The notes below the pieces were generated by a model that worked only from the letters and a program-made list of their open reading frames with translations, did not search any database and was not told the origin of the DNA. Shown in pieces: positions 54,688 through 64,000 of a DNA stretch of 64,000 nucleotides; the first letter of the stretch is position 1, and every line of letters starts with the position of its first letter. Where the stretch lies: positions 1 to 64,000 of the forward strand of contig NZ_CP047936.1 of NCBI RefSeq assembly GCF_014279975.1, in the 5' to 3' direction. The stretch comes from Synechococcus sp. BIOS-U3-1 (GTDB lineage Bacteria; Cyanobacteriota; Cyanobacteriia; PCC-6307; Cyanobiaceae). Position numbers and translations under genes: made by a program.

Positions 54688-56498
54688 CTGGGATGGCCGG
54701 TTCTGGTTCCTCGCAACGGGATGGTCAGCGTCAGAGCGGTTTGCGTCAGCAGCCACTGGTGCTTCTGGGGTTCGTGCTGCTGGTGAGTGCGGCGATGGTC
54801 TCCCGCCTGGTTTGGCTTCAGGTACTGGAAGGGTCCCGCTACCGCGAACTGGCTGACGAGAATCGCATTCGCCTTGTCCCTCGTTCACCAACACGTGGAC
54901 GGCTGCTGGATCGCAAAGGTCGTGTGCTGGCATCCAGCAAATTGACCTATTCCCTCTATGTCGAGCCTCGATTGGTGGATGAGGCCAGTTGGCCCGATCT
55001 GCGCGATCGTTTGGCTCGCTTGCTCAGCCTTGATGCGGCTGTGCTTGATCAGCGCCGCGGCAGCGGACAGGCGCGGGATGGTTACCGCATCAATCTGGCC
55101 ACTGATCTGAAGCCGGAACAGGTTCTACGTTTTCGTGAGCAGTCGCAGGGATTGAAGGGGGCCCAGGTTGATGTGGACATCCTGCGCTTCTATCCCCACG
55201 GAACCCTGGCGGCCCATGCCTTGGGTTACACCCAGCCCATCACGGAGGAGGAATACAAGACCCTTGCTGAAAAGGGGTACAAAATCCGAGATCGCATTGG
55301 GCGCATTGGTGTCGAGGCCGCCTATGAAGCCCATCTTCGCGGCGCCTGGGGTGGGCAGATGCTGGAGGTGAATGCCATGGGCGAGGTGCAGCGTCATCTC
55401 GGGGATCGGCCTTCGGTTGCCGGAAAGGACCTCAAGCTCACTCTTGATTTGGATCTGCAGAAGGCTGCTGAGCAGGCTCTGGCTGACAAGCCTGGGGGCG
55501 CGATCGTTGCGATGGATCCCCGTAATGGTGCCCTTCTTGCTCTGGCCAGCAAGCCCACGTTCGATCCCAATTTCTTCTCCAAGCTCGTCACGACTCAGAA
55601 GGAGTACGACGCACTGTTTTCCAATCCGAAAAAGCCATTGCTCAGCCGGTCCATGAATGCCTATGACCCCGGCAGCACTTGGAAGGCCGTCACGGCGATG
55701 GCTGGCATGGAGTCCGGGAAGTTTCCTGCTGATACGCAACTCAACACCACCGCCTGCATCACTTACGGAAGTCATTGCTTCCCTGATCACAACGGTGCCG
55801 GCTTCGGTCGTATCGGCTATGCCGATGCGTTGCGTTTTTCCAGCAACACCTTCTTCTATCAAGTGGGTGTTGGCTCGGGATCGCTTGCGTTGAAAAAGGC
55901 GGCAGATGCGCTCGGTTTTCAGCAGAAGACCGGCATCGAGATCGGCTGGGAGGAAAGTGTGGGCCTGGTGGGCGACGAAGACTGGGCAGCGGCGGGTCGT
56001 GGCTGGGCCGACCCCGGAACGACCCCTTGGATTCCGGAGGACATGGCCAGTGCCTCCATCGGGCAGTCGGTGGTGCAGATCACTCCCCTTCAGTTGGCCA
56101 GGGCCTATTCGGTGTTCGCTAACGGAGGCTGGCTGGTCACGCCTCATCTCGCTGATCAGGGGCTGGACTGGACGGATCCTGCCCGTCGCACCAAGGTCGA
56201 CATCAAACCATCTACGCTCAACAAGATCCGGGAGGGTCTGCGCAAGGTGGTATCTGATGGCACCGGTTATGGGTTGAACGGTCCTGGCATTCCAGCAGCT
56301 GGAGGCAAAACGGGCACGGCTGAAGACAGCACCGGCGGACCGGACCACGCCTGGTTTGCAACGTATGCGCCCTATCCAGAAGGGAAGATCGTGATCGTGG
56401 CGTTTGCCCAGAACACACCAGGTGGAGGGTCAGTGCACGCCCTGCCGATGGCCAAAAAAGTGATGGAGGTCTGGAACCGTCAGCGGGGCAAGCAATGA
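54684..56498 (+). CDS. Penicillin-binding protein 2/FtsI-type transpeptidase
   Basis: This class B PBP cross-links peptidoglycan for elongation or division. The 604-residue protein has a membrane anchor near residues 24-45, the class B start RGRLLDRKGRVLASSKLTYS near 70, and the catalytic triad: STWK near 330, SSN near 395 and KTG in AAGGKTGTAED near 540. TTG at 54684 or ATG at 54693 may be the start. MrdA or FtsI cannot be separated by eye; the short gap to sqdX on the other strand gives no clue. Confidence 0.9.
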   Translation: MTGMAGSGSSQRDGQRQSGLRQQPLVLLGFVLLVSAAMVSRLVWLQVLEGSRYRELADENRIRLVPRSPTRGRLLDRKGRVLASSKLTYSLYVEPRLVDEASWPDLRDRLARLLSLDAAVLDQRRGSGQARDGYRINLATDLKPEQVLRFREQSQGLKGAQVDVDILRFYPHGTLAAHALGYTQPITEEEYKTLAEKGYKIRDRIGRIGVEAAYEAHLRGAWGGQMLEVNAMGEVQRHLGDRPSVAGKDLKLTLDLDLQKAAEQALADKPGGAIVAMDPRNGALLALASKPTFDPNFFSKLVTTQKEYDALFSNPKKPLLSRSMNAYDPGSTWKAVTAMAGMESGKFPADTQLNTTACITYGSHCFPDHNGAGFGRIGYADALRFSSNTFFYQVGVGSGSLALKKAADALGFQQKTGIEIGWEESVGLVGDEDWAAAGRGWADPGTTPWIPEDMASASIGQSVVQITPLQLARAYSVFANGGWLVTPHLADQGLDWTDPARRTKVDIKPSTLNKIREGLRKVVSDGTGYGLNGPGIPAAGGKTGTAEDSTGGPDHAWFATYAPYPEGKIVIVAFAQNTPGGGSVHALPMAKKVMEVWNRQRGKQ

Positions 56499-56499
56499 T

Positions 56500-57648
56500 T
56501 TAAGCGGCAGTGCTCAGTTGCTGCTTCTGGAGAACGTTGCGGTAGTAACCGCGAAGCTGTTCAGTCGCGCCTGCCCAGCCCCAGCGTTCCGCTTCGTCCC
56601 TGGCGGCTCTGCGCAGTGACTGGCGTTCGATGTCATTGCCGAGCAGGCGACGCGTGGCTGTGATCAGGCTGGCAGCGCCTCCATCGTTGCCGTCGGGTTC
56701 ATACAAACAGCCATTTACTCCGTCAGTGATGATGTCGGGAATGCCACCGCGGTTGGCTCCAACTACGGGGCAACCGGCTGCCATCGCTTCCAGCAGAACT
56801 AGTCCGAGAGTTTCCGTGCTGGAGGGGAAGAGGAAGGCATCACCGCTTGCATAGGCGCTTGCCAGTTCTTCACCGGCTAGATAGCCCACAAATGTGGTGG
56901 CCGTTCCTTCGAAATGCTTTTCCAGCTGCTGGCGGTGGGGACCGTCGCCGACCAGCGCCAGACGAGCATCGGGAAGGGCTTCAAGCACAGGCTTGATCCG
57001 CTCGATCTGCTTCTCGGCGGAGAGTCGGCCTACATAAAGCAGCAGAGCACCGCGGTCGTCTTGGTCGCCCATCAGGCGTTGGCGCATTACGTTGCTGCGC
57101 AGCTCAGGACGGAACAGCTCGGTGTCCACCCCTCGCTGCCAAAGATCCGTGTGCTGAATGCCCTTCTCACTCAGCTCCTGAACCATGGCGGTGGAGGTGC
57201 AAAGATTCAAAAGAGCCTGGTTGTGAGCGGCTTTTAGGAGTTCCCACAGCAGTGGCTCCAGCATGCCCATGCCGTAGTGCTCGAGGTACTTGGGCAGATG
57301 GGTGTGATAGCTGGCAACCAGCGGGATTGATTTGGTCTTGGCAAGCCAGATGCCCCCAAGCCCCAACACCGCGGGATTCACAACGTGAATGAGGTCCGGC
57401 TGGAAGCTGTCGATCGCTTCGGATACGGCCGGACGCGGCAGAGCCAGCTTCAGCTCTGGATAGAGCGGCAGAGGCATCGCGGGCACACCGATCAGGCGGG
57501 CTCCCATGTACTCCTCAGGACAGCCTTCTGGGCAGAACACCATCACCTCATCGCCAGCATCCACCAGATGCTTCACCGTTTTGGTGAGCCGGGTGACGAT
57601 GCCGTCGACCTTGGGCAGGAAGGTTTCGGTGAAGAAGGCGATTTTCAA
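56500..57648 (-). CDS. sqdX: Sulfoquinovosyldiacylglycerol synthase
   Basis: This glycosyltransferase moves sulfoquinovose to diacylglycerol to make thylakoid sulfolipid. The 382-residue GT4 protein begins MKIAFFTETFLPKVDGIVTR; LLYVGRLSAEKQIER near 205 and the E(x7)E motif region STETLGLVLLEAMAAGCPVV near 285 are clear. It is 13 bases after sqdB on the same strand, as in other cyanobacteria. Confidence 0.95.
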   Translation of the reverse strand: MKIAFFTETFLPKVDGIVTRLTKTVKHLVDAGDEVMVFCPEGCPEEYMGARLIGVPAMPLPLYPELKLALPRPAVSEAIDSFQPDLIHVVNPAVLGLGGIWLAKTKSIPLVASYHTHLPKYLEHYGMGMLEPLLWELLKAAHNQALLNLCTSTAMVQELSEKGIQHTDLWQRGVDTELFRPELRSNVMRQRLMGDQDDRGALLLYVGRLSAEKQIERIKPVLEALPDARLALVGDGPHRQQLEKHFEGTATTFVGYLAGEELASAYASGDAFLFPSSTETLGLVLLEAMAAGCPVVGANRGGIPDIITDGVNGCLYEPDGNDGGAASLITATRRLLGNDIERQSLRRAARDEAERWGWAGATEQLRGYYRNVLQKQQLSTAA

Positions 57649-57661
57649 GGGAAGGGCCTGA

Positions 57662-58858
57662 TCAGGAGGCGGAGCTGATGGCGGTTGCCTGGGTTTTAGT
57701 CCAGGCAGAGGTACAGAGGATGCGGTTGCGATCGCAGCGATCGGCGTAGCGGGTGGCGATTTCCACCACTTCCTTCAACAGACCGTCATCGAGTGTGGTG
57801 GGGTTGAGCCCCAGCTCAATGAAACATCGGTTGTCGACGATTAGATCGTTTTCAACGGCTTCGTTGCGGGGGTTGGGCAGGTTGTTCACCTTGGCCCCAG
57901 TGATGGCTGCAACTTTTTTGGCCAGTTCACCCACCTGATGGCTTTCGGTCATCTGGTTAAAGATCTTGACCCGTTCGCCTTGTTCTGGGGGGTTGTCCAG
58001 AGCCAACTGGACGCAGCGCACGGAGTCGCGGATGTGAATGAAGGCGCGGGTCTGGCCTCCTGTGCCATGCACGGTGAGTGGATAGCCAATGGCCGCCTGC
58101 ATCAGAAAGCGATTGAGCACCGTTCCGTAGTCGCCGTCGTAATCAAAGCGGTTGGTCAGCCGTGGGTCGCGATCCGTCGCTTCAGTGTTCGTGCCCCAGA
58201 CGATGCCCTGATGCAGGTCTGTGATGCGCACCTTGTCGTTCTTGTTGTAGTAAAGGAAGAGAAGCTGATCCAGCGTCTTGGTCATGTGATAGACGCTGCC
58301 AGGGCTGGCTGGGTGGAGGATCTCTTCTTCGAAGCGACTGCCATCGGGCTGGGGCACCTCCACTTTCAAGTAGCCCTCAGGGATCGTGGCGCCTCTGTGG
58401 GAGCCGTATCCGTAGACGCCCATTGTGCCCAGATGGACCACATGAATGTCCTGGCCGGATTCCACGATGGCGGCTAGCAGGTTGTGGGTGCCGTTGACGT
58501 TGTTGTCGACGGTGTAGCGCTTGGTCGCGCTGCTTTTCATCGAATAGGGAGCTGCGCGCTGCTCGGCGAAGTGCACCACCGCTTCTGGCTTGTCCTGGTT
58601 GAGCAGATCCACCAGGCGCTCGTACTCGTGAGCGATATCCATGTGCACGAAGCGCATGGGCTTGCCGCCTATCTCTTCCCAGGCTTTCAGGCGATCACCG
58701 ATGTTTGCGATCGGTGTGAGCGATTCAACCTCCAGGTCGATGTCGATCTTGCGGCGGCTCAGGTTGTCCACAATCACAACGTCGTGGCCCTGATCCGCCA
58801 GATTCACGGCGCAGGGCCAGCCGCAGAAGCCGTCACCACCGAGAACAAGAACTTTCAC
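57662..58858 (-). CDS. sqdB: UDP-sulfoquinovose synthase
   Basis: SqdB converts UDP-glucose and sulfite to UDP-sulfoquinovose. The 398-residue SDR begins MKVLVLGGDGFCGWPCAVNL with the Rossmann motif; the catalytic region is SVYHMTKTLDQLLFLYY near residue 180. GTG at 58858 matches the family start; a longer frame to 58891 is not needed. It heads sqdB-sqdX. Confidence 0.96.
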   Translation of the reverse strand: MKVLVLGGDGFCGWPCAVNLADQGHDVVIVDNLSRRKIDIDLEVESLTPIANIGDRLKAWEEIGGKPMRFVHMDIAHEYERLVDLLNQDKPEAVVHFAEQRAAPYSMKSSATKRYTVDNNVNGTHNLLAAIVESGQDIHVVHLGTMGVYGYGSHRGATIPEGYLKVEVPQPDGSRFEEEILHPASPGSVYHMTKTLDQLLFLYYNKNDKVRITDLHQGIVWGTNTEATDRDPRLTNRFDYDGDYGTVLNRFLMQAAIGYPLTVHGTGGQTRAFIHIRDSVRCVQLALDNPPEQGERVKIFNQMTESHQVGELAKKVAAITGAKVNNLPNPRNEAVENDLIVDNRCFIELGLNPTTLDDGLLKEVVEIATRYADRCDRNRILCTSAWTKTQATAISSAS

Positions 58859-58916
58859 CCCAAACTCCTGCTGAAGCGTGCGAGCCGCCAATGAGGTGCA
58901 AGCTACTACAGGGTTT

Positions 58917-59084
58917 TCAGCTGATCGCCACGGTCAGGGCCATCAGTGCCACCACCAGCACTGAGCCGCTGATGATCAAGGCTCTGGAGGCACTGCTGCG
59001 GCTGGTGTCCTTGGCCATGACCTCCATTCGGGGCTCCTTGGCGAAGGCATTCAGACGTCCACCGTCTTCGGTTGTGACCTGCAT
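58917..59084 (-). CDS. psb34: Psb34-like (Ssl1498 family) small thylakoid protein
   Basis: The 55-residue frame MQVTTEDGGRLNAFAKEPRM continues to a single transmembrane helix (about 35-54). The TxDGGRLNxFAxEP start followed by one helix matches the Ssl1498/Psb34 family, which associates with photosystem II assembly intermediates and HLIP-type proteins in other cyanobacteria. It lies 59 bases upstream of sqdB and is too short for a standard length cutoff. Confidence 0.8.
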   Translation of the reverse strand: MQVTTEDGGRLNAFAKEPRMEVMAKDTSRSSASRALIISGSVLVVALMALTVAIS

Positions 59085-59171
59085 GGGTCCGTTGTGACTG
59101 GACGGACCTTATGAGTGCAATTGCTTAACGACATCCTTTATGTCGCTTGCTTCATGTCACTTCACCAGTCT

Positions 59172-59981
59172 TTACCTGACCAGGCCTGTGGTCGGAGAGC
59201 TGGCACTGGCTTGTTCGCGTTTGGGCAGTCGCCCAGAAAGGTAAGCAGTGCGGCCTGCTTGAACGGCCTGACCCATCGCTTCAGCCATCGCCGCAGGGTC
59301 ACCTGCTAGGGCGATGGCGCTGTTCACCAAAACGGCATCGGCGCCCATTTCCAGGGCGGCGGCGGCTTCACTGGGCACTCCGATTCCCGCATCCACCACC
59401 ACTGGAACACCGGCGTTCTCGATGATCAGCGCGATGTTTGATGCGTTGCGCAGCCCCTGTCCCGATCCGATCGGTGAACCAAGAGGCATCACTGTTGCGC
59501 AGCCCACCTCTTCAAGTCGTTGGGCGAGCAACGGATCGGCATTGATGTAGGGCAGCACCGTGAATCCCTCCTTCACAAGCTGTTCAGCAGCCTCAAGCGT
59601 TCCAAAGGGATCAGGCAAAAGGTGACGACTGTCGGGAATCACCTCCAGCTTGACGAACGTGTTGTCTTCCTGGCCTGCCAGTTTGGCCAGCTCACGTCCC
59701 AGCCTGGCCACACGCACGGCTTCCTCAGCATTGGCACAGCCAGCGGTGTTGGGCAGCATCCAGATGCGTTTCCAGTCGATCGCTTCCATGAGTCCGGCAT
59801 GTCCAGCTGCCACGGTTTGAACCCGTCTGACGGCCACGGTCACCATGTCGCAATCGGAGCGAACGAGGCTTTGTTGCATCGCATCCAGATCCGGATATTT
59901 GCCCGTGCCGGTCAACAGCCTGCTGTTGAACTGCCGACCACCGATCAGAAGTGGGTCAGTGCTGGACGGGGTCGAAGCCAT
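59172..59981 (-). CDS. thiG: Thiazole synthase
   Basis: ThiG forms the thiazole ring of thiamine. The 269-residue protein starts near [40 protein letters not shown] near 80, [20 protein letters not shown] near 135 and [20 protein letters not shown] near 190 follow. ATG at 59981 is chosen because the longer frame to 60092 overlaps a divergent gene. The gene order does not link it to other thiamine genes. Confidence 0.95.
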   Translation of the reverse strand: MASTPSSTDPLLIGGRQFNSRLLTGTGKYPDLDAMQQSLVRSDCDMVTVAVRRVQTVAAGHAGLMEAIDWKRIWMLPNTAGCANAEEAVRVARLGRELAKLAGQEDNTFVKLEVIPDSRHLLPDPFGTLEAAEQLVKEGFTVLPYINADPLLAQRLEEVGCATVMPLGSPIGSGQGLRNASNIALIIENAGVPVVVDAGIGVPSEAAAALEMGADAVLVNSAIALAGDPAAMAEAMGQAVQAGRTAYLSGRLPKREQASASSPTTGLVR

Positions 59982-60072
59982 TAGAGGAGCTGCGGACTGG
60001 TGGGGAACCGGATCGGAAGTCGAACAGGCCACGGTTGAGGGACCTAGCCTGCGGCCATCATCCGTTCTCGTC

Positions 60073-60594
60073 ATGCCCATCACTATGGACATGAACGCGC
60101 CGATCGAGATCCCGGCGACGTTCGAACCGTCCTTACCTCTGGATGCCTCTGCATTGCAGGAGCCCCTTGAGCTTGAAGGTTCGGTTCAGCGTTTTGATCC
60201 GGTCGCTAGAGCCGCCAATATCGCAACGTCGATGCCAAGAGAGTGGTGCGGCAGTTACCTGTCGTTCTCGAGCGGCAACAGCGTGGATGTGAAACTCACA
60301 TTTGCGAGTGTTCTGCCCATCGGCCAGATGGTTGATTTGAGGGGAGACATGCAGATCGGCGAGATCAGTACGCCGGTGCAGGGCAATCTCAATGCCTCAT
60401 CGGATCAGGTGGATTTGTTGCCGCTCGCCAGTCAGCTCACAGACGACCTCGAGGCGGGTGGCAGCTACCTCGCTCTTCAAGGCATGACGCTTTCGAGTTG
60501 GCAGGCTCCACGAATTACCAATCGCGGTGGCAGCCTCAGTCTTGCTCCAAGCTGCCCTGGTTCAGAAGCCCCTGCTGTCAGGGCTCTCTGGTGA
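60073..60594 (+). CDS. Conserved soluble protein of unknown function
   Basis: The 173-residue protein lacks membrane segments. Central phrases are [19 protein letters not shown] and [20 protein letters not shown], suggesting a beta-rich fold. ATG at 60073, 60085 or 60091 may be used. It diverges from thiG and overlaps the convergent Ycf37-like gene by 33 bases. No function is recognised. Confidence 0.6.
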   Translation: MPITMDMNAPIEIPATFEPSLPLDASALQEPLELEGSVQRFDPVARAANIATSMPREWCGSYLSFSSGNSVDVKLTFASVLPIGQMVDLRGDMQIGEISTPVQGNLNASSDQVDLLPLASQLTDDLEAGGSYLALQGMTLSSWQAPRITNRGGSLSLAPSCPGSEAPAVRALW

Positions 60595-61152
60595 GTCTTG
60601 CTTTGATTCGATGAATGAACTGGTCTTTCGACTCCCTGTCGCTCTCTCCAAACGTTTGAGTCGGTTTTTTGCCGTTTTGTTTGACGGCTCAAGAGCCAGC
60701 ACTTTGCGGTAAAGGTCTGCGGCCTCTTCTCTATTCAGCAGTCGCTCCTGAGCAAAGGCCAGATTGTTGAGGGCCACTGGATAGTCCTGTTTCGCTTGCA
60801 ACGCAAATTTGTAGTGACGCACAGCGCCAGAAAAATCTTTCTGAGCAGCAAGAGAAAATCCAAGTGCGTTCTGGATCAGAGCTCGTGCTTCCTGAGGTTC
60901 ATTGTTCAGGCGTTTCACGGCCTGACGCAGTGTTGCTGTGGCTTTGGGGTAAAGACGTTTGCGTAATTGGACGCTGGCGAGCTCATACAGGTCGCCAGCA
61001 TCTTTGGAAGACCCAGCTTCAGATTGCTCAAGACGGATGAGCTCTGATTCATCACGACGAACACGCAGAAGCTGCCGACCTGCAATGACGGCAGCAATAG
61101 CGAGCAAGCCGATCAGTCCAAGCAGGTAGGTCTGCGGCAGGAATGAAGTCAT
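60562..61152 (-). CDS. ycf37: Ycf37-like TPR protein
   Basis: The 196-residue protein has an N-terminal membrane segment (about residues 8-26), then TPRs: ALGFSLAAQKDFSGAVRHYK and ALNNLAFAQERLLNREEAAD near 95-145. This anchor-plus-TPR form and its place next to rplT-rpmI fit Ycf37, a photosystem I assembly factor. Without alignment it could also be another TPR protein. It lies 34 bases after rplT. Confidence 0.65.
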   Translation of the reverse strand: MTSFLPQTYLLGLIGLLAIAAVIAGRQLLRVRRDESELIRLEQSEAGSSKDAGDLYELASVQLRKRLYPKATATLRQAVKRLNNEPQEARALIQNALGFSLAAQKDFSGAVRHYKFALQAKQDYPVALNNLAFAQERLLNREEAADLYRKVLALEPSNKTAKNRLKRLERATGSRKTSSFIESKQDSPESPDSRGF

Positions 61153-61186
61153 GAAGGCTGGTTGAGCTCCCGTGAAGGGACGCTAT

Positions 61187-61534
61187 TCAACCCTGAGTTG
61201 CGTTTACAACACTGGCGAAGCTGGAGGGGTCCACCACAGCCATTTGTGCCAGCATTTTGCGGTTCAGGCGCACATCAGCCTTCTTGAGACCACCGATCAA
61301 ACGGCTGTAGCTCACACCGTTTAAGCGAGCAGCAGCGTTGATTCTGGCAATCCACAGACGGCGGAAATCGCGCTTGCGCCGGCGCCGGTCGCGGTAGGCA
61401 TTACACAGAGCCTTCATCACTCGCTGATTGGCGGTGCGGAAGAGGGTTCCGTTGCTGCCTTGGAAGCCGCGAGCCAGGCGGAGAATCTTGTTGCGACGCT
61501 TACGGGCGACGTTGCCTCTTTTAACGCGTGCCAT
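61187..61534 (-). CDS. rplT: 50S ribosomal protein L20
   Basis: L20 binds 23S rRNA early in assembly. The 115-residue basic protein has the typical start [20 protein letters not shown] and the segment [20 protein letters not shown] near 55. It follows rpmI on the same strand after 69 bases, the standard order. Confidence 0.98.
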   Translation of the reverse strand: MARVKRGNVARKRRNKILRLARGFQGSNGTLFRTANQRVMKALCNAYRDRRRRKRDFRRLWIARINAAARLNGVSYSRLIGGLKKADVRLNRKMLAQMAVVDPSSFASVVNATQG

Positions 61535-61603
61535 GGGTCTTGAAAAAGGGAATTAAGGACGATGTGATCAGATCCGTCGCTGCTTCGGAAAGCAAGCTGC
61601 GGA

Positions 61604-61801
61604 TTAGGCGTAGGGCATCATCAGGGCCACACGCTCTTCGTCGGTGCGGTCAACGACAGCTTTCGTTTTCAGGTGACGCTTCAATTTTGGACTTTTGTGA
61701 TCCAGGAGGTGATTGTGGAACGCGCGACGACGCAGGAATTTGCCGGTGCCTGTTGCTTTGAACCGCTTGGCGGCTGCTTTGCGGGTCTTGAGCTTGGGCA
61801 T
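61604..61801 (-). CDS. rpmI: 50S ribosomal protein L35
   Basis: The 65-residue basic protein begins [20 protein letters not shown] and contains [23 protein letters not shown] at 61801 is the family start; longer frames are not supported. No infC lies upstream in this window. Confidence 0.97.
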   Translation of the reverse strand: MPKLKTRKAAAKRFKATGTGKFLRRRAFHNHLLDHKSPKLKRHLKTKAVVDRTDEERVALMMPYA

Positions 61802-61907
61802 TTCTCTGGCGGCGCATGGCACAAGCGACAAACATAGAACCTCAACCTCCCTTCAGCCAAACGTTTTTTCAAGGTTCATGCTCAGATCAACTGTCGAGCT
61901 CGTTGCG

Positions 61908-63500
61908 ATGCCCCGTTCCGCTCCAGTTGCAGTCTTCAGGATTCTCCCCTGGATCTGTCTTCCGGTCATGGCGTCCTTGGGGTGTCAGGCCAGGGTTATC
62001 GAGCCGCCTTCGTCCCAGGCTGAGGCTGTTGCGGTTCCAACGCATCGAAGCGTGCCATTGCCGCCCTCGGCCAGGAATTCCATTCTCTGGGTGTCACTGG
62101 ATGATCATCTCGGGGCAGGAACTCGATCCGATCGTTCGGCTGCTCCATTGACCTTGATCAGCGCGGGAGTTGCTCCTCTGCAACTGCGGGATCGTGCTGG
62201 AAAGCTTGTGTTGTCGGCTGACCGGCTGCACTTCAGCTGGCGAAGGGTTGCTCTTCCGGAAGCTCTCGACGTGGCCCGACGGGTTGCGGGACCCTTCGCG
62301 AGCTTCGAGTCTGCCGATCAAATCGCTCAGCGATGGCGTGCTCAGGGAGTGAAGGCGCAGGTCGCCCATCCGGGTGAATGGGAGGTTTGGGCCCCCGCTA
62401 ATGCGCTGGATCTTTCTGAGGTGCGTTTGCGTGATGTCAGTGAGCGCATCAGCAGTGTTGTGATGCCTGTGCTCGAGGGCCCCTCGGGTGGTTACACCCT
62501 GCAGGGGCCCTTGCAGGTGCAGGCTTCCGATGGCCTGCGTTGGAACGGTGGTGTTCTGCGCGGACCGTTTCGTCTTCAGGCGGACGCCTACGGCACCTGG
62601 ACGTTGCTGGAGAAGCTTCCGCTGGAGCGTTATCTCGAGGGAGTGGTGCCTCATGAGATTGGAGCTGGATCCCCAGCGGCGGCTTTGCAGGCCCAGGCCG
62701 TGCTTGCCCGCACCTGGGCTTTGGCCAACAGCCATCGCTTTGCTTTGGATGGATATCACCTCTGCAGTGATACCCAATGCCAGGTGTACAGCGATCCACG
62801 GCTGGCTAGCTCCAGTGTGCGACAGGCGATCCGTGCCACGTCCGGTGAGGTTTTGTTGTGGAATGACCAGCCGATTCATGCCGTCTATCACGCGACCAAT
62901 GGCGGAGTCAGTGCGCACGCTGAGGAGGCCTGGGACATGGAGCCACTTCCCTACGTGAGGGTGCAGGCGGATGGTGTGGCCGCCTGGGGTCAGTCGATCT
63001 CTTTACCTCTGCGTCGTGACCAGGATGTGCAGTCTCTGCTGAACAACGGCGGTGGTGCCTATGGAGCAGGTCATCCCCGTTTTCGCTGGAGTCGTGTTTA
63101 CACCGCAGGACAGTTGGTCCAGGCACTTGCCGCTGCCGGTCAAGGCGATGCTGCCCCGACATCGATGAGCGTGCAGAAGCGCGGACCTAGCGGACGGGCT
63201 CTCGCCCTTGAGATTGACCGGGATCGTGGAGCGGCACCTGTGATGTTGAAGCTGGATGCCATCCGGCGCACCCTTCGCCGATTGCCCAGCACGTTGTTCG
63301 TTGTTGAAGCTGAAGGTTCAGGCGTCTGGCGCTTCCAAGGCGGAGGGTTTGGCCATGGAGTGGGGCTGTCCCAGGCCGGTGCGATCGATCTGGCCGATCG
63401 CGGTTGGAGTGCTCAGCGGATCCTTCAGCACTATTACCCCGGAACCCAGTTGGGGCCATTCATGGTGCCTGCCGAGTCCGCTCCTGCTGAGGCCCCCTAA
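61908..63500 (+). CDS. SpoIID/LytB-domain protein
   Basis: The 530-residue protein has a signal or lipobox-like N-terminus (VMASLGCQ near residue 25). A SpoIID-like domain follows from about 230 to 520: YLEGVVPHEIGAGSPAAALQ near 245, ARTWALANSHRF, and GGGFGHGVGLSQAGAIDLAD near the end. SpoIID is a lytic transglycosylase in spore formers; cyanobacterial members probably act on cell-wall glycan. Its ATG at 61908 or 61878 both give a leader. It is followed 7 bases later by the glycosyltransferase gene. Confidence 0.85.
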   Translation: MPRSAPVAVFRILPWICLPVMASLGCQARVIEPPSSQAEAVAVPTHRSVPLPPSARNSILWVSLDDHLGAGTRSDRSAAPLTLISAGVAPLQLRDRAGKLVLSADRLHFSWRRVALPEALDVARRVAGPFASFESADQIAQRWRAQGVKAQVAHPGEWEVWAPANALDLSEVRLRDVSERISSVVMPVLEGPSGGYTLQGPLQVQASDGLRWNGGVLRGPFRLQADAYGTWTLLEKLPLERYLEGVVPHEIGAGSPAAALQAQAVLARTWALANSHRFALDGYHLCSDTQCQVYSDPRLASSSVRQAIRATSGEVLLWNDQPIHAVYHATNGGVSAHAEEAWDMEPLPYVRVQADGVAAWGQSISLPLRRDQDVQSLLNNGGGAYGAGHPRFRWSRVYTAGQLVQALAAAGQGDAAPTSMSVQKRGPSGRALALEIDRDRGAAPVMLKLDAIRRTLRRLPSTLFVVEAEGSGVWRFQGGGFGHGVGLSQAGAIDLADRGWSAQRILQHYYPGTQLGPFMVPAESAPAEAP

Positions 63501-63507
63501 AGTCCTT

Positions 63508-64000
63508 GTGTTTCGTCGTGGTGGGAGGGCTGTGGCCGCAGGGACTGGAGATCACCGACGCGGCAAGACGGTCTTCTTCCTGGCGGCCTGTGGCTGGGCC
63601 GGCGCAGCGCCCCATTGGCTAGATCCATCCAGAAGCCTGATCCCCGCCATCACGTTGGCGATGCTGCTCGGCGGATATGCCCTGCGAACCTTGATGCGAG
63701 GTCCTGATCAGCAGAACAACAGCAGCGATCAGGATGATTCCCTGCCCACGTCAGCAGAGTTGCTCCCCACAGTGGATGTGGTGGTTGCTGCCCGTGATGA
63801 GGAAGCAGTGGTCACTCGCCTGGTGGAACGCCTCAGTGCGTTGCGCTACCCCGATGGTCGTCTGACCTTGTGTGTGGTGGATGACGGCAGCGAAGACCAC
63901 ACTCCCGACCGTCTCGCAGAGCTTCAGGTCCGCTTCCCTGCCTTACGGGTCATCAGCCGGCCTCGTAACGCCGGCGGAGGAAAGTCGGGTGCTCTCAACG
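63508..64000 (+). CDS. Glycosyltransferase family 2 protein (partial)
   Basis: The frame runs off the window end; about 164 residues are visible. A hydrophobic region (about 22-60) is followed by GT2 motifs: DVVVAARDEEAVVTRLV near 92, VVDDGSEDHTPDRL (the DDGS donor site) and RPRNAGGGKSGALN. GTG at 63508 is the likely start. Acceptor and product are unknown. Confidence 0.85.
   Translation, partial: MFRRGGRAVAAGTGDHRRGKTVFFLAACGWAGAAPHWLDPSRSLIPAITLAMLLGGYALRTLMRGPDQQNNSSDQDDSLPTSAELLPTVDVVVAARDEEAVVTRLVERLSALRYPDGRLTLCVVDDGSEDHTPDRLAELQVRFPALRVISRPRNAGGGKSGALN

Noticed and set aside
55125-56348. 407-aa open frame antisense to the transpeptidase gene
   Set aside because: It is a shadow of the high-GC coding strand; the plus strand shows all PBP catalytic motifs and the antisense product has no recognisable family.

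Overview
The window looks like the start of a marine picocyanobacterial (Synechococcus, subcluster 5.1-like) chromosome. It opens with two DnaA-box-like sequences just upstream of dnaN. It then follows the order I know from Prochlorococcus and marine Synechococcus: dnaN, PRC-barrel gene, purL, purF, parC/gyrA-like gene, TPR gene, queG, nusB, ftsY, PP2C phosphatase, argH, RNA-binding protein, dus, msrB, grpE, dnaJ, rsgA, ybaB, murB, murC, gap2, thiL, cyclophilin, efp, accB, pdxA. Photosynthesis-linked genes (gap2, a CYP38-like lumenal cyclophilin, a Psb34-like peptide, a Ycf37-like protein, sqdB/sqdX) support a cyanobacterium. Genes are densely packed, start codons are often GTG or TTG, and neighbours frequently overlap by 4 to 70 bases.

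Layout. 1-17 kb: replication, purine synthesis, topoisomerase, queuosine, protein targeting (ftsY) and argH. 17-25 kb: Gly-rich RNA-binding protein, dusA, a Tat-type exported msrB overlapping a flavoprotein gene, and a pilB-pilT-pilC type IV pilus motor operon divergent from grpE-dnaJ. 27-37 kb: rsgA, ybaB, murB-murC, gap2 with promoter and terminator, thiL, cyclophilin, efp-accB, pdxA. 37-46 kb: small conserved unknowns, HNH and SNF2 proteins, tRNA-Gly(CCC), a photorespiratory-type aminotransferase, cbiD and guaA. 53.5-64 kb: conserved unknowns, a PBP2-type transpeptidase, sulfolipid synthesis, thiG, ribosomal proteins L20 and L35, a SpoIID-like protein and a partial glycosyltransferase.

The exceptional part is 46,358-53,409. 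About 7.0 kb has been inserted exactly at the 3' end of guaA, bounded by a perfect 18-bp direct repeat that contains the last guaA codons and its stop. Next to the left repeat lie paired GTTTCACGT sites, a 44-aa Cys-rich mini-gene and a tyrosine integrase. A leftward operon follows: a 317-aa unknown protein, a HUH-endonuclease-like Rep protein, a charged 68-aa protein, a ribbon-helix-helix-like 55-aa protein and a basic 78-aa protein. It ends in a clear terminator. Then come an AT-rich metallo-beta-lactamase-fold cargo gene, a 55-aa phage-type small protein and a serine recombinase next to the right repeat. Seven copies of a 15-bp site, RGTGAC-N3-GTGACA, are spread over gene starts and ends in the left half. 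I interpret this as a small integrative, probably replicating or satellite-like element with its own regulon or iteron set. The function of its cargo and of most of its small proteins is unknown.
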